In this document: positions 59,262 to 64,000 of the stretch, in pieces
Layout: every line of letters starts with the position of its first letter
Position numbering within the stretch: the stretch's first letter is position 1
Source: Burkholderiales bacterium
GTDB lineage: Bacteria > Pseudomonadota > Gammaproteobacteria > Burkholderiales > Burkholderiaceae_C
Length of the DNA: 64,000 nucleotides
Assembly: GCA_021732385.1 (NCBI GenBank)
Contig: JAKFVA010000013.1
Coordinates: 1-64,000, forward strand
Reading direction: 5' to 3'
The notes under the pieces: model-generated
What the model was told of the DNA's origin: nothing
Seen by the model: the letters and a program-made list of their open reading frames with translations, nothing else
The model's database searches: none
Translations under genes and position numbers: made by a program

Positions 59262-60659
59262 TCAAAGCAAACTGGGGGCAAAGGTGGTCTCCATCTCGCG
59301 CCGTATTTGCCAGGCGCGGGTGGTGGTGTCCATGGCCACATCGGCCCAGCACAGGGACTGGCCTTTTTTTACTGGCCGCACAAGCTTGACCTGGTGTGCC
59401 AGGCCCAAGGGCAAGCCGCCCTTTTGTTCGCTATGCAAGCCACCCTTTTGCGCATCCTGCAAACCCCCCAGTTGCAGCGATTTTTGCGCTGGCAGCAGCT
59501 TGCCCCAGACGGTGTAGCCGCCTTCGCCGTCCAGCATTTCGCCGGCTTGCAGGTCGCGCTTGGCGGTGGCCACCACATCGGCGTTCCAGCAGGTGGCCAC
59601 GCCGGTGGGCTCATTGCGCAGCGCGACGCTGGCCACCGACACGCCCACCTCCAGCCCGATGAGGTGCCAGCGCTTGTAGAGCGTGAAATAGCGCCCGCTC
59701 GGGTCGGTGTGGGCGTTGTATTCCTCAAAGCAATTTTTGATGTAATCCGTCTCGGCTTCCACCGTGACCCACACGCCCATGCGGATGTCGTAGGGAATGG
59801 CGCGGCCGTTGGCTTCCAGCGAGGAGATCACCTCGACCATGCCCTTGCGCTCCAGCACGCCGCCCTCGTTGATGGGGCGGGTCACAAAGGGAATGTCTTC
59901 CACACTTGCGGGCGGGTAAAGCAGGCCGTTGCTCGGCACCGCGAGGCCAGTGGCGTTGGCCACCGCGGTGGATTCGATGGACGGCTTGGAGCCATCCAGA
60001 AAGCTGTTGAACATTTTGGGGTTGAGGCCGCCGCGCGCCGCCTGCTCGGGCGTCAGGCCGTAGTTGCCCCACACCGTGTCGGGGGTGGATTCGCAAAAAT
60101 GCGGCAACCACTTGTGGCCGCGCCCGGCCGCCACCACCGGGAAGCCGCAGGTGCGGGCCCAGTCCACCAAATCACAAATCAGCGCCGGCTGGTCGCCAAA
60201 CGCCAGTGAATACACGACGCCCGCTTGCGCTGCACGGCGTGCCAGTAGTGGGCCGCAAAACGCGTCGGCCTCAACGGTGACGTTCACTACATGCTTGCGC
60301 TGCGCAAAAGCCGCCAGGATGTGGTCAACCGCGGCTACCGGCGAGCCGGTGCACTCGACCACGATGTCAATCGCCGGGTGCTTCACCAGCGCCTGCCAGT
60401 CGTCGCCCACATGGGTTGCGCCGGTTTTCAGTGCCTCGTCTATCGAGGCTGCCTGGGCACGCTCTGCGTTCCAGCCGACGCGGGCCAGGTTGGCCTGCGC
60501 GTTGCTTGGCGACAAATCGGCAATGGCCACCAGGTGCACGCCGGGTGTGCGCGGCACTTGGGCCAGGTACATGGAGCCGAATTTGCCGGCCCCGATCAGG
60601 CCGATGCGCACAGGGCGGTTTTCTGCAGCGCGCTGCTGCAGCTTGGTGTAGAGATTCAT
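59262..60659 (-). CDS. NAD(P)-dependent oxidoreductase with C-terminal SAF domain
   Basis: A 465-aa protein. The N-terminal Rossmann domain reads VRIGLIGAGKFGSMYLAQV, with homoserine-dehydrogenase-like segments DIVVECTGSPVAAVDHI and HVVNVTVEADAFCGPLLA. A C-terminal SAF-type domain (DVVATAKRDLQAGEMLDGEGGYTVWGKLLPA) ends it. Within that domain lies an unusual insertion with three near-repeats of a GGL-Q/H-x-x-Q-K unit (about residues 400-425). Proteins of this build occur in catabolic clusters; the substrate is unknown. It stops four bases before the dioxygenase start region of the same strand and is co-oriented with both neighbours. Confidence 0.82.
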   Translation of the reverse strand: MNLYTKLQQRAAENRPVRIGLIGAGKFGSMYLAQVPRTPGVHLVAIADLSPSNAQANLARVGWNAERAQAASIDEALKTGATHVGDDWQALVKHPAIDIVVECTGSPVAAVDHILAAFAQRKHVVNVTVEADAFCGPLLARRAAQAGVVYSLAFGDQPALICDLVDWARTCGFPVVAAGRGHKWLPHFCESTPDTVWGNYGLTPEQAARGGLNPKMFNSFLDGSKPSIESTAVANATGLAVPSNGLLYPPASVEDIPFVTRPINEGGVLERKGMVEVISSLEANGRAIPYDIRMGVWVTVEAETDYIKNCFEEYNAHTDPSGRYFTLYKRWHLIGLEVGVSVASVALRNEPTGVATCWNADVVATAKRDLQAGEMLDGEGGYTVWGKLLPAQKSLQLGGLQDAQKGGLHSEQKGGLPLGLAHQVKLVRPVKKGQSLCWADVAMDTTTRAWQIRREMETTFAPSLL

Positions 60660-60663
60660 AGTC

Positions 60664-61548
60664 TCAGGCGGCCAGTTTCAGGCTGGGGCTGATTTCGGCC
60701 AGCGAGGTTTGCAGTGCAGACGCAGGCAGCCCGTTCTTCCATGGCAACTCCACCCGGTAAGGCTGGAGCAGGCAGTCATCGGGCAGGCAGGCAATGGGCG
60801 TGAAGTCGCGGTGGGCAATGTACTCCACCCGCTTGTGGCGGCGAATGTGGTTGCTCACCGCGCACAGGCTCAGGTAAACGCTGACGCGGTTGAACGGCGA
60901 GAGGTTGCTGCCCGAGGCGTGCACCAGGCAACTGTGAAACAAAATCATGGAACCCGCCGGGCCGAGCGGGCTGACGATGCCACCTTGTTTGCCCCCAGCG
61001 CGCTCCACCAGCTTGCCAATCAGTTCATTGTTGATGGTCCACAGCGGGTAGCTGGTGGTGTTCAGGTCGTGGCCTGCATCAAGCACACCCAGCTTGTGGC
61101 TGCCGGGGATGAACATCAGCGGGCCGTTGAAAGGGGTCACGTCGTCGAGAAAAATCGCTACATTCATGGCGCGCTCGGTGGGCATCAGGTCGTCGTTGAG
61201 CCAGGTGCCGTAGTCCTGGTGCCACTGCCAGACATCGCCCTCAAAAGCCATCTTGCCGTTGATCTTGAACTGGTGCATATAAAGCGGCTCGCCCAGCAGG
61301 TCTTGCACTGGCCCGATCATGCGCGGATGCCGTGCCAGCCGGGCAAAAGGGTCGCTGTACAGGTGCGCGGCGAAGTTGGTGCGCACGGCATCCGAGCCTT
61401 TCTCGCGCACGTTGTAGGCCTCGCGGCGGCTGTAGAGCTCGGGCACCGCGTGGGTCAGCGTTCGGGTTTCATCGGCGCTGAACAGACCGGGGAAAAACAA
61501 ATAGCCTTCGCGGTCGAATTGTTCGCGTTGTGACTGGCTGAGTTTCAT
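60664..61548 (-). CDS. Phytanoyl-CoA dioxygenase (PhyH) family protein
   Basis: A 294-aa Fe(II)/2-oxoglutarate-dependent hydroxylase. The iron site is WQWHQDYGTW (His-x-Asp) with the distal His in LFHSCLVHASGSN. The 2-oxoglutarate Arg is probably in SPFNRVSVYLS. FIPGSHKLG is a family landmark shared with EctD/ThpD. MKLSQSQ at 61548 has AGGAG upstream and is the true start; the frame continues upstream without support. It is first in the minus-strand trio, with CATAAT as a possible -10 at 61588-61583. Confidence 0.88.
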   Translation of the reverse strand: MKLSQSQREQFDREGYLFFPGLFSADETRTLTHAVPELYSRREAYNVREKGSDAVRTNFAAHLYSDPFARLARHPRMIGPVQDLLGEPLYMHQFKINGKMAFEGDVWQWHQDYGTWLNDDLMPTERAMNVAIFLDDVTPFNGPLMFIPGSHKLGVLDAGHDLNTTSYPLWTINNELIGKLVERAGGKQGGIVSPLGPAGSMILFHSCLVHASGSNLSPFNRVSVYLSLCAVSNHIRRHKRVEYIAHRDFTPIACLPDDCLLQPYRVELPWKNGLPASALQTSLAEISPSLKLAA

Positions 61549-61665
61549 GCGTTCTCCTGATGAAATAAACCGGATGCGGCTAATTATGTCGCGGCTGCCT
61601 GTGCGTTGCAGTGACGGGGCTTGTGTCAAGATAAGGGTGTGTGTTGACGACCCGGAGAAATAGTG

Positions 61666-62586
61666 ATGGCCAAAATTAACCGCGCCCAACTCGACGCCCT
61701 CTACAACAACCGCGCGCTGGTGCCCGACCACCCGGCACACTTTGCACGTTGGGCCAAAGATTCTGCCCGCGTGCGCGCCACGCAGCCCTGCCACCTGGAC
61801 GTGGACTACAGCAGTGGCAGCGCCTTGCCTGCCCTGCCGCAGCAAACGCTCGATATTTTTCCGGCTGCGCCGGGCGCATCCGGTGCGTCGCCGGCCCCGG
61901 TGATGGTATTTATCCACGGCGGCTACTGGCGCTCGCTCGACAAGTCCGAGCATTCGTTTGTGGCGCCCGCGTTCACCCGGCAGGGCGCCTGCGTGGTGGT
62001 GCCCAATTACGCGCTGTGCCCCGGCACACCCGCGCAGCCAGTGACGATTTGCCATATCGTGATGCAAATTGTGCAGGCCCTGGCCTGGACCTACCGCCAC
62101 ATTGCCGCTTATGGCGGCGACCCGCAGCGCATTAGCCTGGTGGGCCACTCGGCAGGCGGGCATTTGGCCACCCAGTTGCTGGCCTGCCGCTGGCACAAGT
62201 ACGCCCCCGACCTGCCGCGCGGGCTGGTGAAAAATGCCTTGTCGATTTCGGGTTTGTACGCCCTTGATGAACTGCGCCATGTGCCGTTCTTGAAAGAGTC
62301 GCTCTTGCTCACCAAACCCGACGCTCTTGCGGCCAGCCCGGCCTGGCTGCCACGGCCTAAATTGCATGCATCCAAGAAAGACTTTCAGGGCTTGCTGTAC
62401 TGTGTGGCCGGGGCTGATGAAAGCCCGGCTTTCATCAAACAAAACAAGTTAATGCAAAAAGCCTGGGGCAAAAAGCGCGTGCCTGTGTGCGAGGAAATTG
62501 GTGCGCACAACCATTTCAGTATCTTGCAGGCGTTGATTGACCCTACGCACCGGCTGCACGGCCTTGCGAGCACGTTGCTCATTTGA
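61666..62586 (+). CDS. Alpha/beta hydrolase, kynurenine formamidase-like
   Basis: A 306-aa esterase-type hydrolase. The oxyanion motif is VFIHGGYWRSLDKS, the nucleophile elbow LVGHSAGGHLA, and the acid and His are near CVAGADESPAF and IGAHNHFSIL. HGGYW is the kynurenine formamidase-type signature. No other tryptophan-catabolic gene is nearby, so the substrate is open. ATG at 61666 is used with GGAGAA upstream. It is divergent from the PhyH gene across 117 bases. Confidence 0.85.
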   Translation: MAKINRAQLDALYNNRALVPDHPAHFARWAKDSARVRATQPCHLDVDYSSGSALPALPQQTLDIFPAAPGASGASPAPVMVFIHGGYWRSLDKSEHSFVAPAFTRQGACVVVPNYALCPGTPAQPVTICHIVMQIVQALAWTYRHIAAYGGDPQRISLVGHSAGGHLATQLLACRWHKYAPDLPRGLVKNALSISGLYALDELRHVPFLKESLLLTKPDALAASPAWLPRPKLHASKKDFQGLLYCVAGADESPAFIKQNKLMQKAWGKKRVPVCEEIGAHNHFSILQALIDPTHRLHGLASTLLI

Positions 62587-62599
62587 CACACTAGCCAGC

Positions 62600-64000
62600 A
62601 TGCCCAATCAAACAACCAGCGCGCAAAAACAGCTTGCGTTGCGCGGCATGCCAGGCGTTCTTTGCGCCCTGTTTTGTGCGGTGCTGTTGGCCGCTTGCGG
62701 CGGCGGTGGCGGTGTTCCTGTGCTGCCTAGCAGCGGGGAGGTTTCGTCGCCTGCTGCGCCTGCCTTGCCCGTACCCTCACTGCCGCCCACCACGTCCACT
62801 ACCCCTGCGCCACCGGCCACGCCGCAGGGCTGTTCGGTGGATGAGCAACGCGCCTGGCTGCGCGCCGACATGAACGAGCGTTACTTTTGGTACGACCAGC
62901 AAGGCACGCCAAATAACGCAGCCACCAGCTTGCCAGGCTACTTTGACTCGCTCTTGTTCAAGCCCACCGACAACTTCAGCTTTGCCCAAAACGAGCAGCA
63001 GTTCACCCAGTTTTTTGCCGAGGGACGGCGCGTCGGGTATGGCTATTCGCTGGCGTTTGCCGACGCGCAGCGCAGCCTGCTTCAGTTTGCCGTGATTGAG
63101 CCACTGAGCCCGATGGCGCAAGCGGGTGTACAGCGCGGCGACAGCGTGCTGGCCATTGACGGCCTCACGCCCGCGCAAATTGCCGCCGGGGGCCTGCCAG
63201 CCGTTAGCACCGAGGGCGTGGCACGCCGCTTTAGCCTGCGCCAGCGCAATGGCTTGCTGCGCGACATCACCGTGGTGTCGGCCAACTTCGCCTTAAGCCC
63301 GGTGCTCGCCACCGCCACCTTTGCCCTGAATGCCACGCAAGGCCAGACACAGGTGGGCTATTTGGCTTACCAGCAGTTCATTGCCGGCAGCGACGCAGCG
63401 CTTAAAACCGCGCTGAACAAGTTTTACGCAGGGGGTGTGCAAGAGCTGGTGCTTGACTTGCGCTACAACGGCGGTGGCCGCGTCAGCACCGCGCGCGACC
63501 TGGCCAGCCTGATTGGCGGCGACGCGCTGGATGGCCGCACCTTTGCCAGCCTCAACTTCAACAACAAGAACCAGGCCAGTAACTTGGTGTTTCGCTTTGT
63601 GCGCAACCAGCAGGTGGCCATACCAGTTTCTAATTTTGTGCGCAACCCCGACGGCAGCTTTGCCTTCACCAGCAGTGGGGGCGCGCCCGACGCGCCAGTT
63701 GCCAGTTCCAGCCTGCGCCGGTTATTTGTCATTACCTCGGCAGCCACGGCATCGGCCAGTGAACTGGTCATCAACGGCTTGCGCCCTTTTATGAGCGTAG
63801 TGCAAATTGGTGCCACCACCAATGGCAAGCCTTATGGTTTTGCGCCGCGTGCCAACTGCGGCACGGTCTATAACGCGGTCAATTTTGATTCAGTCAATGC
63901 GCTGGGTGTGGGCGGCTATGTGAACGGCCTGCCTGCTACCTGCAATGTGCCCGACGACCTGGGCCATCTGCTGGGCGATGCGGCCGAGGCGCGCACTGCC
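62600..64000 (+). CDS. S41 family peptidase lipoprotein, 3' end outside window
   Basis: The 467 visible residues are open to the window edge. A lipoprotein signal (LCALFCAVLLAACGGG, lipobox LAAC) is followed by a Pro/Ser/Thr-rich linker and an N-terminal helical part (DEQRAWLRADMNERYFWYD). A PDZ-like region follows (AGVQRGDSVLAIDGL), then the S41 protease core with LVLDLRYNGGGRVSTARDLASLI and ITSAATASASELVINGL, where the catalytic Ser lies, and the later NGKPYGF. These C-terminal-processing-type proteases act in the periplasm. The catalytic Lys position is not certain. Confidence 0.88.
   Translation, partial: MPNQTTSAQKQLALRGMPGVLCALFCAVLLAACGGGGGVPVLPSSGEVSSPAAPALPVPSLPPTTSTTPAPPATPQGCSVDEQRAWLRADMNERYFWYDQQGTPNNAATSLPGYFDSLLFKPTDNFSFAQNEQQFTQFFAEGRRVGYGYSLAFADAQRSLLQFAVIEPLSPMAQAGVQRGDSVLAIDGLTPAQIAAGGLPAVSTEGVARRFSLRQRNGLLRDITVVSANFALSPVLATATFALNATQGQTQVGYLAYQQFIAGSDAALKTALNKFYAGGVQELVLDLRYNGGGRVSTARDLASLIGGDALDGRTFASLNFNNKNQASNLVFRFVRNQQVAIPVSNFVRNPDGSFAFTSSGGAPDAPVASSSLRRLFVITSAATASASELVINGLRPFMSVVQIGATTNGKPYGFAPRANCGTVYNAVNFDSVNALGVGGYVNGLPATCNVPDDLGHLLGDAAEARTA

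Noticed and set aside
61549-62442. Upstream extension of the PhyH frame
   Set aside because: The extra 298 residues are opposite the alpha/beta hydrolase gene; a good ribosome binding site supports ATG at 61548.

Overview
The window reads as chromosome of a betaproteobacterium of the order Burkholderiales, most likely a Comamonadaceae (Rhodoferax/Polaromonas-like) strain. The evidence is gene order and protein character: folC-dedD-cvpA-purF-metZ-gltX, M48 peptidase-pterin dehydratase-rsgA divergent from orn, a Liv-type importer joined to acyl-CoA genes, and high-GC coding DNA. This placement is inference, because no rRNA lies in the window. Coding density is high. There is no CRISPR array, no prophage and no recognisable transposase.

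Layout. 1-4.1 kb: ppnP and argG (minus strand), an ECF sigma/RskA-type anti-sigma pair and a glycine-zipper envelope protein. 4.2-12 kb: housekeeping, with an ArsC-like reductase, the folC-SPOR-cvpA-purF-metZ-gltX run, then tRNA-Ala, tRNA-Glu and tRNA-Asp. 12-37 kb: an accessory-looking block rich in envelope and general-stress functions. It holds a GGDEF protein, a YqjD/YqjE-like trio, DUF1328, an orphan NarL-type response regulator, a transglutaminase-like protein, a Cys-repeat periplasmic protein, an esterase, a glycine-zipper lipoprotein, a PLD lipoprotein, DUF3309, a collagen-like lipoprotein, AsmA, a PNPOx stress protein, a periplasmic PaoABC-type molybdoenzyme, a four-gene GT2/flavoprotein/deacetylase/NodS-like cluster, otsAB and katE. 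37-48 kb: a LivGHMKF-type importer continuous with an acyl-CoA synthetase, a TetR regulator, an acyl-CoA dehydrogenase, an enoyl-CoA hydratase and a thiolase. This is one probable operon for uptake and beta-oxidation of an unidentified organic acid. 48-56 kb: trmD-rplS without rpsP-rimM, NUDIX, a CobD/AmpE-like membrane protein, rsgA, pterin dehydratase, M48 protease, orn and a cyclopropane synthase. 56-64 kb: an RhlE-like DEAD-box helicase behind a long structured leader, a minus-strand dehydrogenase/SAF-oxidoreductase/dioxygenase operon, an alpha/beta hydrolase and a truncated S41 peptidase.

The points most worth following up are: (i) the GT2-flavoprotein-PIG-L-NodS-like cluster at 28.6-31.7 kb, which has the enzymatic logic of a miniature Nod-factor-type pathway; (ii) a roughly 250-bp imperfect palindrome at 31.75-32.0 kb, made of two inverted diverged copies of one element, the right copy supplying the otsB stop codon; (iii) a recurring GTAGG-N5-GCYGACA motif upstream of several stress genes and of the orphan response regulator; (iv) the multi-hairpin leader of the helicase gene; and (v) a perfect intrinsic terminator whose loop contains the start codon of an esterase gene. 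Nothing was searched against a database. All family names come from sequence recognition.
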